Part shown: positions 41,352 to 51,018 of the stretch, in pieces
Layout of the letters: each line of letters opens with the position of its first letter
How positions within the stretch are numbered: the first letter of the stretch is position 1
From: Zeimonas sp964538505
Lineage (GTDB): Bacteria > Pseudomonadota > Gammaproteobacteria > Burkholderiales > Burkholderiaceae_E
NCBI GenBank assembly: GCA_964538505.1
Contig: CAZIDY010000002.1
Span: forward strand, 62,001-126,000
DNA length: 64,000 bases
Direction of reading: 5' to 3'
Translations under genes and position numbers: made by a program
The notes under the pieces: generated by a model
Seen by the model: only the letters and a program-made list of their open reading frames with translations
What the model was told of the DNA's origin: nothing
The model's database searches: none

Positions 41352-43214
41352 GAGCCCGGCATCGCATCGATTGCTGCAGCGAGGGCGCAGGCGATACCCG
41401 ATCCCCTGAGCGCACCGGCGGCGGGCGGGCGTGCACCCGCCGGCCTGCTCGCCGGTGTCGTCGGAAACTCGCGCATCGCCGCGCTCGTCGACGAGCGCGG
41501 CGTGGTGTCGTGGATGTGCGTGCCGCGCTTCGACGGCGATCCGGTGTTCTGCAGTCTGCTCGACGACGACAGCGGCGAGGGTCGCTTCGCGATCGAGATG
41601 GAGAACGTCGCGACGATCACGCAGGAATACCTGCGCAATACGGCGATCCTGCGCACGACGATGACGGACCAGGCGGGGCAGCGCATCGAGGTGATCGACT
41701 TCTGCCCGCGCTTCTACCATTTCGGGCGGCTGTATGCGCCGGTCACGCTCGTGCGGCTGGTGCAGCGCATCTCGGGTCGTCCGCGGCTGCGCGTCGTCTT
41801 CGCGCCGAGATGCAACTACGGCGCCGACCGTCCGGTGATGACCTTCGGCAGTCATCACATCCGCGCGCAGCTCGCGGCGTATCCGCTGCGGCTCACCACC
41901 GACGCGCCGATCACGCAGGTGATGGAGCGTGCGTGGATCCGCGTGACCGACGACCTGACGCTGATCCTCGGTCCCGACGAGACGCTCACCGGCAGCCCGC
42001 GCGAGACGGGCCGACGCCTGTTCGACGAGACACGCGGCTACTGGTTTCGATGGGTTCGCAACCTCGCGATTCCCTTCGAGTGGCAGGACGCGGTGATCCG
42101 CGCCGCGATCACGCTGAAGCTGAACACCTTCGACGACACCGGTGCGATCGTCGCTTCACTGACGACGTCGATTCCGGAGGCGTCGGGGACGCAGCGCAAT
42201 TGGGACTATCGCTTCTGCTGGCTGCGCGACGCGTACTTCACCGTCGATGCGCTGAACCGGCTCGGTGCGACCGGCTCGATGCAGCGCTTCCTGCGCTATC
42301 TCGAGGATATCGTCACCGACGCCGCCGATGGTGCGCTGCAGCCGGTCTACGGGATCAGCGGCGCGACGCAGCTCGACGAGGCGGTCGCGCCGGCGCTGCG
42401 CGGCTATCGCGCGCACGCACCGGTGCGCATCGGCAATCTCGCGTGGCTGCAGACGCAGCACGATGTCTACGGCTCGGCGATCCTCGCAGTCGCGCATGCC
42501 TTCTACGACCGGCGTCTCGCACGACCGGCCGGGCGCGAGCTCTTCGAGGCGCTCGAGCGTTTCGGCGACCAGGCGTGGCTGAATCATGCGCGGCCCGACG
42601 CGAGCATCTGGGAATATCGCGGCCGGGAGGCAGTGCATACCTTCTCGTCGGTGATGTGCTGGGCCGCCTGCGACCGGCTGGCGCGCATCGCAGCGCATCT
42701 GGGCCTGTCCGAGCGGTGTGAATGGTGGCGCGATCGGACAGCGCAGATCCGCGCGACGATCGAGTCGCGCGCGTGGAACGAGGAGATCGGCGCCTTCGCG
42801 TCGACTTTCGGCGGGCGTGATCCCGATGCGAGCCTGCTGCTGCTCGGCCCGCTCGGTTTCCTGAAGCCGGACGATCCGCGCCTGCGCTCGACGGTGATGA
42901 CGATCGAGCGCGAGCTGCGCCGCGGCGACTACCTGCTGCGCTACGCGCAACCCGACGACTTCGGAATGCCGGAGACGGCTTTCCTCGTCTGCACCTTCTG
43001 GTGGATCCAGGCGCTCGCGCAGATCGGCGAGCGCAGCCGTGCGCGCGAGCTGTTTGCGAACCTGCTCGCCCGGCGCAATTCACTCGGGCTGCTGTCGGAG
43101 GACATCGACCCCGTCACGCACGCGTTGTGGGGCAACTATCCGCAGACCTACAGCATGGTCGGCATCATCACCTGCGCGATGCGGCTGAGCGAACGCTGGG
43201 AAGACGCGTTCTGA
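41340..43214 (+). CDS. Glycoside hydrolase family 15 protein (glucoamylase/trehalase-like)
   Basis: The 624-residue protein has an N-terminal beta domain with GVVGNSRIAALVDERGVVSW and CVPRFDGDPVF. An (alpha/alpha)6 barrel follows with RNWDYRFCWLRDAYFTVDAL, LQPVYGISGA and HAPVRIGNLAWLQTQHDVYG. This is the bacterial GH15 subgroup that includes glucoamylases, glucodextranases and trehalases. There is no signal peptide, so it acts in the cytoplasm on trehalose, maltodextrin or glycogen-type substrates. The neighbourhood of otsBA and glk favours trehalose or glucan turnover. The 3' end overlaps the convergent EamA gene by 47 bp. Confidence 0.9.
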   Translation: MNETEPGIASIAAARAQAIPDPLSAPAAGGRAPAGLLAGVVGNSRIAALVDERGVVSWMCVPRFDGDPVFCSLLDDDSGEGRFAIEMENVATITQEYLRNTAILRTTMTDQAGQRIEVIDFCPRFYHFGRLYAPVTLVRLVQRISGRPRLRVVFAPRCNYGADRPVMTFGSHHIRAQLAAYPLRLTTDAPITQVMERAWIRVTDDLTLILGPDETLTGSPRETGRRLFDETRGYWFRWVRNLAIPFEWQDAVIRAAITLKLNTFDDTGAIVASLTTSIPEASGTQRNWDYRFCWLRDAYFTVDALNRLGATGSMQRFLRYLEDIVTDAADGALQPVYGISGATQLDEAVAPALRGYRAHAPVRIGNLAWLQTQHDVYGSAILAVAHAFYDRRLARPAGRELFEALERFGDQAWLNHARPDASIWEYRGREAVHTFSSVMCWAACDRLARIAAHLGLSERCEWWRDRTAQIRATIESRAWNEEIGAFASTFGGRDPDASLLLLGPLGFLKPDDPRLRSTVMTIERELRRGDYLLRYAQPDDFGMPETAFLVCTFWWIQALAQIGERSRARELFANLLARRNSLGLLSEDIDPVTHALWGNYPQTYSMVGIITCAMRLSERWEDAF

Positions 43215-44223
43215 GGCAGGCCGGCATCGGCACGCTGCCGGCGAACTGCGCGAGCGCCACGCCGGCGAGCGCGACCGCTGCGCCGGCGATCTTCGTTGCC
43301 GTGAACGGCTCGCCGATCGTTGCCCATGCGATCAATCCGGCCACCGGCGGCATCCCGTAGATCATCGGCGCCGTGCGTGCGACGCCGCGCACCGCGTTGA
43401 CCCAGCCCCAGACGAGCCAGCCGACGAAGGCCGACAGGACGACCGAGAACAGCAGCGCCGGCCAGATCCACGGCTCGAGCGCGATCCAGTCGATGCGCAG
43501 GCCGACCGGCGCGGCCAGCAGCACGATCGGTCCGGCGCCGAGCAGCGTCGCGTAGGTCATCACGACGACACCGCCGTGGCGCTCGATCAGCGGCTTCGAT
43601 GCGACGGTGTAATACGAGAAGAACGACGCGGAGACGAGCAGCACGAGGTCGCCGGCACTCGCGCCCCAGCGTCCGGCGAAGAGCTTGTCGGACAGGAAGA
43701 CGAGCACGCCCGCGCAGGCGATCGCGGCGCCGGCCACCTGCGCGCGCGTCATCCGCTCGATGCCCGAGAAACGCAGGATCAGCAGCGTGAACACCGGTCC
43801 GCAGGCGAGGATCAGCGAGCTGGAGAACGCCGTCGACCAGTGGATGCCGTAGGTGACGCTGCCGACGTGCAGCACGTGTCCGAAGAAGCCCAGCCGCGCG
43901 AGCGCGAAGAAGTCTGCGCGCGGCACCGACGGAAAGCGCAGGCCGTAGCAGTACATGAGCAGCGCGAGCGCGCAGGCCGGCATGATCAGGTAGCGCGCGA
44001 ACAGGAACCCGGCGGGCGAGAGCGCCTCGAAGACGATCTTCTGCACCGAGAAGTTCGCGCCCCAGACGGCGACGATGGCAATGCATGCGAGGAGCGCCTG
44101 CCACTGGCGCCTGCGGCTTTCGGGGGAGATGATTTCGCTCGCGGGAAACCCTACATGGTAGCGAGCTTGCCGGCGGCGGGTGGCTCGTGTCGTGCGAGCG
44201 CCGATTCGCCTGGCAGCCACCAC
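43168..44223 (-). CDS. EamA/DMT-family transporter
   Basis: About ten hydrophobic segments in two EamA repeats: LLACIAIVAVWGANFSVQKI at the N-terminal side, and FSYYTVASKPLIERHGG leading into the second repeat. The end TIGEPFTATKIAGAAVALAG is typical of DMT exporters. The substrate is unknown. The start is uncertain: GTG 44223 lies inside the 3' end of the upstream MFS gene, and no canonical start lies nearer the first span. The C-terminal 20 or so residues after the last span overlap the GH15 gene on the other strand. Confidence 0.82.
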   Translation of the reverse strand: MVAARRIGARTTRATRRRQARYHVGFPASEIISPESRRRQWQALLACIAIVAVWGANFSVQKIVFEALSPAGFLFARYLIMPACALALLMYCYGLRFPSVPRADFFALARLGFFGHVLHVGSVTYGIHWSTAFSSSLILACGPVFTLLILRFSGIERMTRAQVAGAAIACAGVLVFLSDKLFAGRWGASAGDLVLLVSASFFSYYTVASKPLIERHGGVVVMTYATLLGAGPIVLLAAPVGLRIDWIALEPWIWPALLFSVVLSAFVGWLVWGWVNAVRGVARTAPMIYGMPPVAGLIAWATIGEPFTATKIAGAAVALAGVALAQFAGSVPMPACLRTRLPSVRSAASRR

Positions 44224-45350
44224 GCGAGCAGCGTCGAGCACACGCCGATCGCCGCCATCGTCCACAGCAGCGTGCCGAAGCCGGCGGCTTTCACCAGCGG
44301 GCCGAGCGCCCAGACGGCGAAGGACGAGACGCCGAAGGAGATCGCCAGGCGCATGCCGCTGACGCGCGAGCGCATCGAGTCGTCGACGAAGCGAACGATC
44401 AGCGCGTCGGTGAACGGGATTGCGCTGAAGATCAGCAGCATGAAGAGCGCCATCGACGCGTAGAAGGCCCAGCCGTCGGTGGTTGCGGCGATCGCGAAGG
44501 CCGCCGGCTGCAGCGCGAGGACGGCGAGCATCAGGTGGCGGATCGGAACGTGGTCGAGCAGGCGGCCGATTGCGACCTGCGCGATCGAGGCGCCGGCGTA
44601 GACGAGCGCGAGCAGCATCCCGAGCCGCGCGGGTTCGTCGAGCAGCGCGGGCAGCCGCGTCTCGAGCAGTTGCGGATTGCCGTTGGTCGTGAAGTTGAAG
44701 AGCAGGCTGCCGGTGACCGCGGTGGCCGTCATCACGAAGAAGACGCGGTTGCGCAGCGCCGCCGGCAGCGGTCTTGCGCTCGCCGTTCCGCGCGCGGGTG
44801 CCTGCGCTTCATGCGGCGCGACGCGCAGGAACAGCAGCCCGCAGGCGATCGACACGGTGCCCGGGACGACGAAGGCGGCGCGCCACCCGAAGTGCTCGAC
44901 GAGCAGGCCGGTGGAGATCGCTGCAGCCGCGATGCCGAGATTGCCGGCCAGGCCGTTGACGCCGATCACGAAGCCCGGACGCGGTGCATGACGCACGAGC
45001 ATCGGGATGCCCACCGGGTGGTAGATCGACGCAAAGGCGCCGAGCAGCGTGAGCGCGGCGGCGAGCTGAAGCGGCGTGCGCGTGGCCGCGGCGGCGAGCG
45101 CGGTGGCGCCGAGCCCGAAGAAGAACACGAGCATCATCGCGCGCCGGCCCCAGAGGTCGCCGAGCCGGCCGGAAGGCAGCGAGCCGAGCCCGAACAGCAC
45201 GAAGGCGCCGACCGTGTACGGCATCAGGTCTTCCCAGCGCGTGATGCCGAAATCGTGCGCGATCGCGCCTACCGCAGTGGCGAACACCAGCAGCATCAGG
45301 TGATCGAGCGCGTGCCCTGCGTTCAGCAGCAACGAGGTGGCGCGATTCAT
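44151..45350 (-). CDS. Major facilitator superfamily transporter
   Basis: The 399-residue, 12-span protein starts MNRATSLLLNAGHALDHLML. It has the MFS loop 2-3 signature LPSGRLGDLWGRRAMML and a second-half equivalent around IGRLLDHVPIRHLMLAV. NAGHALDH followed by the rest resembles the fosmidomycin-resistance-type branch, but the substrate cannot be named. The stop TAG at 44151 lies just inside the EamA gene. It is divergent from the OmpA-like gene. Confidence 0.9.
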   Translation of the reverse strand: MNRATSLLLNAGHALDHLMLLVFATAVGAIAHDFGITRWEDLMPYTVGAFVLFGLGSLPSGRLGDLWGRRAMMLVFFFGLGATALAAAATRTPLQLAAALTLLGAFASIYHPVGIPMLVRHAPRPGFVIGVNGLAGNLGIAAAAISTGLLVEHFGWRAAFVVPGTVSIACGLLFLRVAPHEAQAPARGTASARPLPAALRNRVFFVMTATAVTGSLLFNFTTNGNPQLLETRLPALLDEPARLGMLLALVYAGASIAQVAIGRLLDHVPIRHLMLAVLALQPAAFAIAATTDGWAFYASMALFMLLIFSAIPFTDALIVRFVDDSMRSRVSGMRLAISFGVSSFAVWALGPLVKAAGFGTLLWTMAAIGVCSTLLAWWLPGESALARHEPPAAGKLATM

Positions 45351-45537
45351 CGTGCGTTTCTCGTGCGCCGAAGGGCAAAAGGGCGCCGAAAGCCACGATT
45401 TGGTAAAATAATCGTTTCCCCGTTCTCGATTCGTGCCGCTGCACGGCTTCGATGCCGGGCAGCGCGTCATGTTCGAGCGGCCCGGCGCAATGCCGGGCGG
45501 TGAACCGGCATCCTACGTCGTCCACAAGGAGAGCGCA

Positions 45538-46047
45538 TTGCATTCCGAACCCCGCACTTCGCCCACCGTAGAGGCGGACAGCTCCGCCAAGCGTCATGTC
45601 GCCGCTGCTGCCGCAGCCGTCCGTGCGAGGCCGCCCGCGTCCGACGACGCCGCGGAACCGAACGACAGCGTGCGCGTGTACTTCGAGGGCGATTCTGTCT
45701 GCGTGGGCGAGGAGTATCTCGCGGTGATCCGCGAGGAGGCCGAACGCTTCAACACGGGACCCGGCGGCACGCTGATCGTTTCCGGCCATGCGAATCCGGT
45801 CGCGGAACCCGAGGCGGCGGTGCAGCTGAGCATGAACCGCACGCAGGCGGTGGCGGCGCTGCTCGAGCGCTTCGGCGTGCAGAGCCATCGCATCGTGCGT
45901 GTCAGCCATGGCTCGAACGCGCCGATCGCCGACGACTCCGACGATTCGGTGAGCTGGGTCAACCGCTGCGTCGAGATCCGCCACGGTGCGCTCACGCCGC
46001 GCCAGCCCGTGTGGTCGCAGCGCACGCGCAAGGCGGCACGACGCTGA
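45538..46047 (+). CDS. OmpA-like domain protein without obvious signal peptide
   Basis: The TTG at 45538 is preceded by AAGGAG, which decides the start over an upstream GTG at 45433. The 169-residue product has a disordered Ala/Arg/Pro-rich first third. An OmpA-like peptidoglycan-binding fold follows: VRVYFEGDSVCVGEEYL, then LIVSGHANPVAEPEAAVQLSM and NRTQAVAALLERFGV. The usual signal peptide is missing, so either the protein is cytoplasmic or the start is misjudged. TAAAAT at 45404-45409 may be a -10 element. Confidence 0.7.
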   Translation: MHSEPRTSPTVEADSSAKRHVAAAAAAVRARPPASDDAAEPNDSVRVYFEGDSVCVGEEYLAVIREEAERFNTGPGGTLIVSGHANPVAEPEAAVQLSMNRTQAVAALLERFGVQSHRIVRVSHGSNAPIADDSDDSVSWVNRCVEIRHGALTPRQPVWSQRTRKAARR

Positions 46048-46099
46048 GCGCACGGCGCCTGCTGCACGAAGCCGAGCCATCGCAACCGGGCGCGCAACA

Positions 46100-48424
46100 C
46101 TGAGACTTCTCGAACAGCTCAACGACCGCCAGCGCGAGGCGGTCACGCTGCCGGCCGAGCATGCACTCGTGCTCGCCGGCGCCGGCAGCGGCAAGACGCG
46201 CGTTCTCACGACGCGCATTGCCTGGCTGATCACCACCGGCCAGGTCGGACCGCACGGTGTGCTTGCCGTCACCTTCACGAACAAGGCCGCGCGCGAGATG
46301 CTCACGCGGCTGTCGGCGATGCTGCCGATCGAGCCGCGCGGCATGTGGATCGGCACCTTCCACGGGCTGGCGAACCGCATGCTTCGCGCGCATCACCGCG
46401 ACGCCGGGCTTCCGCACACTTTCCAGATCCTCGATTCGCAGGATCAGCTCGCGGCGATCAAGCGGATGCTGCGCGCGCTGAACGTCGACGACGAAAGGTT
46501 CCCGCCGAAGTCGCTGCAGCATTTCATCAATGCCGCCAAGGAGGAGGGCAGGCGCGCTTCCGCGGTCGAGGCCTTCGACGATCACACGCGACGGATGGTC
46601 GAGCTGTACGACGCCTACGACGGGCAGTGCCAGCGCGAGGGCGTCGTCGATTTCGCCGAGCTGCTGCTGCGCAGCCACGAACTGCTCGCCCGCAACGCGC
46701 CGCTGCGCGAGCACTATCGCGCGCGTTTCCGGCACATCCTCGTCGACGAGTTCCAGGACACCAACACGCTGCAGTACGAGTGGCTGAAGCTGCTCGCCGG
46801 CGAGTCGTCGGTGCTGTTCGCGGTGGGCGACGACGACCAGAGCATCTATTCGTTCCGTGGCGCGCGCGTGGCGAACATGGCGGCCTTCGAGCGCGAGTTC
46901 CGCGTCGCGCACCTGATCCGCCTCGAGCAGAACTACCGCTCGCACGCGAACATTCTCGACGCCGCGAACGCGCTGATCGCGCACAACACGCGCCGTCTCG
47001 GCAAGAACCTGTGGACCGACGCCGGCGAAGGCGAGCCGGTGCGCGTGCGCGAATCGCTCGGCGATGCGCAGGAAGCGCAATGGCTCGTCGAGGAGATCCG
47101 CTCGCTCGTCGCCGACGGATGGATGCGCAGCGACATCGCCGTGCTGTACCGGTCGAACGCGCAGTCGCGCGTGCTCGAGCATGCGCTGTTCTCTGCCGGC
47201 GTTCCGTATCGCGTCTATGGCGGGCTGCGTTTCTTCGAGCGCGCCGAGGTCAAGCACGCGCTCGCGTACCTGCGGCTGATGGAGAACCCCGACGACGACG
47301 GCGCGTTCCTGCGCGTGGTGAACTTTCCCGCACGCGGCATCGGCGCGCGAACGCTCGAGTCGCTGCAGGACCAGGCGCGCCGCGGCGGTACGAGCCTTTT
47401 CGCTTCGGCCGGCTCGGTTGCCGGTGCCGGCGGTACGCGGCTCGCCGCTTTCGTGCAACTCGTCGGGCGCCTGCGTGTCGACACGCAGGCGCTGCCGCTG
47501 CCCGAGGTCGTCGCGCACGTCGTCGAGGCGAGCGGGCTCGTCGCGCACTACAAGGCCGAGCGCGAAGGCCATGAGCGCGTCGAGAACCTGCACGAGCTCG
47601 TCAACGCGGCGGCGAGCTTCGTTGCCGAGGAGCGGATCGAGGCGGGCGTACCGGCGAACCTGGGTGTTTCGGGGCTTGCCGAGTCGGCTGCGCCGGTCGA
47701 TGCGCCCGATTGGATCGACGCCGACCCCTTCGCTGCGCCCGGCGCGGTGCAGATCACTCCGCTTGCCGCGTTCCTTGCGCACGCCTCGCTCGAGGCCGGC
47801 GAGAACCAGGCAGGCGAAGGCGCCGATGCCGTGCAGATGATGACCGTGCATTCGGCCAAGGGGCTGGAGTTCGACGCGGTGTTCATCACCGGCCTCGAGG
47901 AGGGGCTGTTCCCGCACGAGAGCTCGATCGTCGAGCCGCAGGGGCTCGAGGAGGAGCGACGCCTGATGTACGTCGCGATCACGCGTGCGCGCAAGCGGCT
48001 GTACCTGTCCTTTGCGCAGACGCGGATGCTGCACGGGCACATGCGATACAACCTGCGATCGCGTTTCCTCGATGAGCTGCCGCCGGCGCTGCTGAAGTGG
48101 CTCGGGCCGCGTCCGCAGCCGATGGGCATGTCGCAGCGCGGAGCGGCGGTGTCGTCGTCCGGCTGGCGTTCCAGGTCGGGCGCCGCCGAGCGTGCGGTCT
48201 TCGCGCAGCAGGCCTGGAGCGCCGGGCGCGACCCCGCATTCCGTGCCGCGCGCGACACCGGGTTTCGCGTCGGACAGAACGTCGCGCATGCACGCTTCGG
48301 CGAGGGCGTGATCGTCGCGCTCGAAGGCAGCGGGACCGATGCGCGCGCGCAGGTCCGTTTCGAGCGCGAGGGAACGAAGTGGCTCGCGCTGTCGGTTGCG
48401 CGTCTCGAGGCCTGCGGCGGCTAG
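46100..48424 (+). CDS. uvrD: UvrD/Rep-type superfamily 1 DNA helicase
   Basis: About 774 residues from RLLEQLNDRQREAVTLPAEH. It has Walker A LAGAGSGKTRVLTTR, motif Ia TFTNKAAREML, motif II VDEFQDTN, motif III VGDDDQSIYSFRGA, motif IV EQNYRS, motif V MTVHSAKGLEFDAVF and motif VI MYVAITRARKRLYL. The C-terminal Tudor-like end is VGQNVAHARFGEGVIVALEG. This is the UvrD/PcrA layout for mismatch and excision repair. No ATG, GTG or TTG lies near the expected N-terminus; CTG 46100 or the GTG far upstream at 45986 are the only candidates, so the start is uncertain. Confidence 0.94.
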   Translation: MRLLEQLNDRQREAVTLPAEHALVLAGAGSGKTRVLTTRIAWLITTGQVGPHGVLAVTFTNKAAREMLTRLSAMLPIEPRGMWIGTFHGLANRMLRAHHRDAGLPHTFQILDSQDQLAAIKRMLRALNVDDERFPPKSLQHFINAAKEEGRRASAVEAFDDHTRRMVELYDAYDGQCQREGVVDFAELLLRSHELLARNAPLREHYRARFRHILVDEFQDTNTLQYEWLKLLAGESSVLFAVGDDDQSIYSFRGARVANMAAFEREFRVAHLIRLEQNYRSHANILDAANALIAHNTRRLGKNLWTDAGEGEPVRVRESLGDAQEAQWLVEEIRSLVADGWMRSDIAVLYRSNAQSRVLEHALFSAGVPYRVYGGLRFFERAEVKHALAYLRLMENPDDDGAFLRVVNFPARGIGARTLESLQDQARRGGTSLFASAGSVAGAGGTRLAAFVQLVGRLRVDTQALPLPEVVAHVVEASGLVAHYKAEREGHERVENLHELVNAAASFVAEERIEAGVPANLGVSGLAESAAPVDAPDWIDADPFAAPGAVQITPLAAFLAHASLEAGENQAGEGADAVQMMTVHSAKGLEFDAVFITGLEEGLFPHESSIVEPQGLEEERRLMYVAITRARKRLYLSFAQTRMLHGHMRYNLRSRFLDELPPALLKWLGPRPQPMGMSQRGAAVSSSGWRSRSGAAERAVFAQQAWSAGRDPAFRAARDTGFRVGQNVAHARFGEGVIVALEGSGTDARAQVRFEREGTKWLALSVARLEACGG

Positions 48425-48461
48425 GTTCTGCAACGGTCGAAGGCGGACCGCTGCCAGCGGC

Positions 48462-49277
48462 TCAGGACTGCGGAGCCCCGTCGGTGTCGACCAGCGCATC
48501 GACCGCCGGATCGCTCACCGGATCGCGATAGGTCGGCCAGAACGAGCAATAGATGACGGTGATCAGCGCCAGCGACAGCGGCGAGAGAATCATCGACAAC
48601 ACGAAGGGGCTCGACGCGAAGGCGCCCTGCACGGTGCGCACGACGAGCGAGCCCGCAAAGGCGATCGCGAACCAGCCGAGCGCATAGACGACGAAAGCGC
48701 GCCGGTTGCGCCAGACGGCGAGCAGGCTGAAGAACAGCGACTTCGCCACCGGCGTTCGATGCCAGGCGATGAACAGCGGCGAGTACCACATCGCCATCTG
48801 TACCGGCGCGTAAGCGGCGACGAACACGGCCGCTGCCAGCCACAGCGAGCGCTCGGTGACGACCACCGATTCGTCATCGCCGAGCGTGCCCGTGGCGAGC
48901 TGCATCATCGCGCCGCCGTCGACCAGCGCGGCCAGCCCGAGCGCGAGCAGCGTGGCCCCGGCGTTGAAGCCGCCGAGCAGCAACAGTGGACGCCACGCGC
49001 GACCGCCGTCTTCGCGGAAGGCGGCGAAGAGCATCGACGGCAACGGCATCTGCCCTTCGTCGGCGGTGCGCACTGCGCGCATCAGGCCGACCATCAGCGA
49101 CGGCGCGAGCACCAGCGGCGCGATCGATCCGACGACGGGAACGATCACCGACAGCGACAGCAGCAGCAGGTTCAGGAAGGTGATCGCGAGCAATGCGATC
49201 GGCTGGCGGCGCAGCAGCTCGAAGCCGCGAATGACCCAGCGCCAGCCGGTAAGCGCGGGCAGCAGACGGATGTGCAT
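48462..49277 (-). CDS. BPSS1780 family membrane protein
   Basis: A 271-residue multispan membrane protein starting MHIRLLPALTGWRWVIRGFE. It has the conserved segment PVVGSIAPLVLAPSLMVGLM, YAPVQMAMWYSPLFIAWH and the tail LITVIYCSFWPTYRDPV. This matches the BPSS1780-type membrane family common in betaproteobacteria, of unknown function. It lies 13 bp downstream of thrB and may be co-transcribed. Confidence 0.85.
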   Translation of the reverse strand: MHIRLLPALTGWRWVIRGFELLRRQPIALLAITFLNLLLLSLSVIVPVVGSIAPLVLAPSLMVGLMRAVRTADEGQMPLPSMLFAAFREDGGRAWRPLLLLGGFNAGATLLALGLAALVDGGAMMQLATGTLGDDESVVVTERSLWLAAAVFVAAYAPVQMAMWYSPLFIAWHRTPVAKSLFFSLLAVWRNRRAFVVYALGWFAIAFAGSLVVRTVQGAFASSPFVLSMILSPLSLALITVIYCSFWPTYRDPVSDPAVDALVDTDGAPQS

Positions 49278-49290
49278 TCGCGCGTGCTTC

Positions 49291-50265
49291 CTACCCGCGT
49301 GCCGGGTGCAGCGCCGACGCGTCGTCGCGGCGCAGCCGCAGCAGGCGCTCGAAACTTGCCGGGTCCTTCGGCGCGACGATCTCGGCCGGACGCGGGAAGT
49401 GAAGATCGAACAGGCGCGACAGCCAGAAGCGGAAGGCCGCTGCGCGCAGCATCGTCGGCCACGCGTCGCATTCGGCAGGCTGCAGCGGGCGTACGCTCCG
49501 GTAGGCGTCGAGCATCGCATCGAGCCGCGCGGTGTCGAGCTGGGCATCGTCGTCGACGCACCAGTCGTTGACGGCCACTGCCAGATCGAAGAGCCAGGTT
49601 TCGACGCACGCGAACCAGAAATCGAGGACACCGGCCAGCCGCGGGGTCGATGCCGCGGAATCGAAGAAGACGTTGTCGCGGAACAGGTCGGCGTGCACGG
49701 CCGACGCCGGGAGCGACGCGAAGGCGGCACTCGCGGCGAAGGCGCGTTGATGCGAGAGCTCGTCGGCGAGCAGCGCTGCCTGTGCCGGCTCGAGCTGCGT
49801 CGCGAGTTGCGGCGCGACCGCCTGCCACCAGGCGAGCCCGCGCGGATTCACGTGCCGCGCCGGGTAGTCGGAAGCGGCCAGGTGCATCCGCGCGATCGTC
49901 TCGCCGAGACGCGCGCAGTGCGTGACGGTCGGCCGGTTCTCTGCATGCCCGTCGAGTCGCGTGCACAGCGCAGCCGGCTTGCCGGCGAGCGTGCCGAGCA
50001 CGAGGCCGTCGCGGTCGGCGACGGGGTCGGGGCAGGGAATGTCGCGCGCGGCCAGGTGATGCATCAGGCCGAGGTGGAACGGCAGCTCATCGGCGGCGAG
50101 GCGCTCGAACAGCGTGAGCACGTAGCGTCCGGCGGTCGTCGTGACGAAGTAGTTGCTGTTCTCGATGCCCGAGGCGATGCCCTCGTATTCGATCAGGCTG
50201 CCGATCGAATATCGTTCGAGCCAGCGCGCGAGCGCATCGCGCGGAACCAGGGTGAACACGGCCAT
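49291..50265 (-). CDS. thrB: Homoserine kinase (ThrB, APH-fold type)
   Basis: The 324-residue aminoglycoside-phosphotransferase-fold kinase has the N-terminal GIASGIENSNYFVTTTAGRY, RYVLTLFER, the catalytic SAVHADLFRDNVFF and LDFWFACVETWLFDLAVAVN. This matches the ThrB2-type homoserine kinase of betaproteobacteria and pseudomonads. It phosphorylates homoserine for threonine synthesis. It is flanked by the BPSS1780 and LOG-family genes on the same strand. Confidence 0.94.
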   Translation of the reverse strand: MAVFTLVPRDALARWLERYSIGSLIEYEGIASGIENSNYFVTTTAGRYVLTLFERLAADELPFHLGLMHHLAARDIPCPDPVADRDGLVLGTLAGKPAALCTRLDGHAENRPTVTHCARLGETIARMHLAASDYPARHVNPRGLAWWQAVAPQLATQLEPAQAALLADELSHQRAFAASAAFASLPASAVHADLFRDNVFFDSAASTPRLAGVLDFWFACVETWLFDLAVAVNDWCVDDDAQLDTARLDAMLDAYRSVRPLQPAECDAWPTMLRAAAFRFWLSRLFDLHFPRPAEIVAPKDPASFERLLRLRRDDASALHPARG

Positions 50266-50283
50266 CGAGTGTCGTCCGGGACA

Positions 50284-51018
50284 CTACAGGTAGAGCATGC
50301 GTTCGCGTTCGTTGGGAGTGGGAACGAAACCGCGCGTCTGGTAGAAGTCGAAGATCGCCTCGACGACCTCGGCCGGATCGTCGATCACCTGGATCAGGTC
50401 GATGTCGCCGGGCGAGATCAGGCCGTTGCCCGCCAGCTGCGTGCGAATCCACTCGAGCAGGCCGCGCCAGAACGCGGAGTCCATCAGGATGACCGGAATG
50501 CGCCGGCCCATCCGCGTCTGCACCATCGTCAGCATCTCGAACAGCTCGTCGAGCGTGCCGAAGCCGCCAGGCGCGGCAACGAAGGCGGTGGCGTATTTCG
50601 CGAACGCGACCTTGCGCGCGAAGAAGTGGCGGAAGTTGACCGAGATGTCCTGGTAGCCGTTACCGGTCTGTTCCATCGGAAGCTGGATGTTCAGCCCGAT
50701 CGAGGCCGACTTGCCGCCATGACCGCCGAGATTGGCTGCTTCCATGATGCCCGGGCCACCGCCGGAGATGATCGCGAAGCCGGCATCGGACAGGCGCCGT
50801 GCAACGTCGACGGTGGTCTCGTACCAGCGATGACCGGGCAGCACGCGCGCGCTGCCGAAGATCGACACGGCGGGGCGCACGTCGGCGAGTCGTTCGGTAG
50901 CTTCGACGAACTCTGAGATAATTCCGAAGATATGCCATGACTCGCGCGCCTTCAGCGACGTCGACCGCTCAGGGCTTTCGATCGCGCGCAACTGCGGCAC
51001 CTGCTTGCTGCTGGACAT
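50284..51018 (-). CDS. LOG-family protein (TIGR00730, cytokinin-type phosphoribohydrolase)
   Basis: The 244-residue protein has ARESWHIFGIISEFVEATER, AVSIFGSARV, AIISGGGPGIMEAANLGG and the catalytic PGGFGTLDELFEMLT. These are the Lonely Guy/YgdH-type nucleotide 5'-monophosphate phosphoribohydrolase signatures. Its ATG (51018-51016) and the polA ATG (51017-51019) share the same catg bases on opposite strands, leaving no untranslated gap between divergent genes. Confidence 0.92.
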   Translation of the reverse strand: MSSSKQVPQLRAIESPERSTSLKARESWHIFGIISEFVEATERLADVRPAVSIFGSARVLPGHRWYETTVDVARRLSDAGFAIISGGGPGIMEAANLGGHGGKSASIGLNIQLPMEQTGNGYQDISVNFRHFFARKVAFAKYATAFVAAPGGFGTLDELFEMLTMVQTRMGRRIPVILMDSAFWRGLLEWIRTQLAGNGLISPGDIDLIQVIDDPAEVVEAIFDFYQTRGFVPTPNERERMLYL

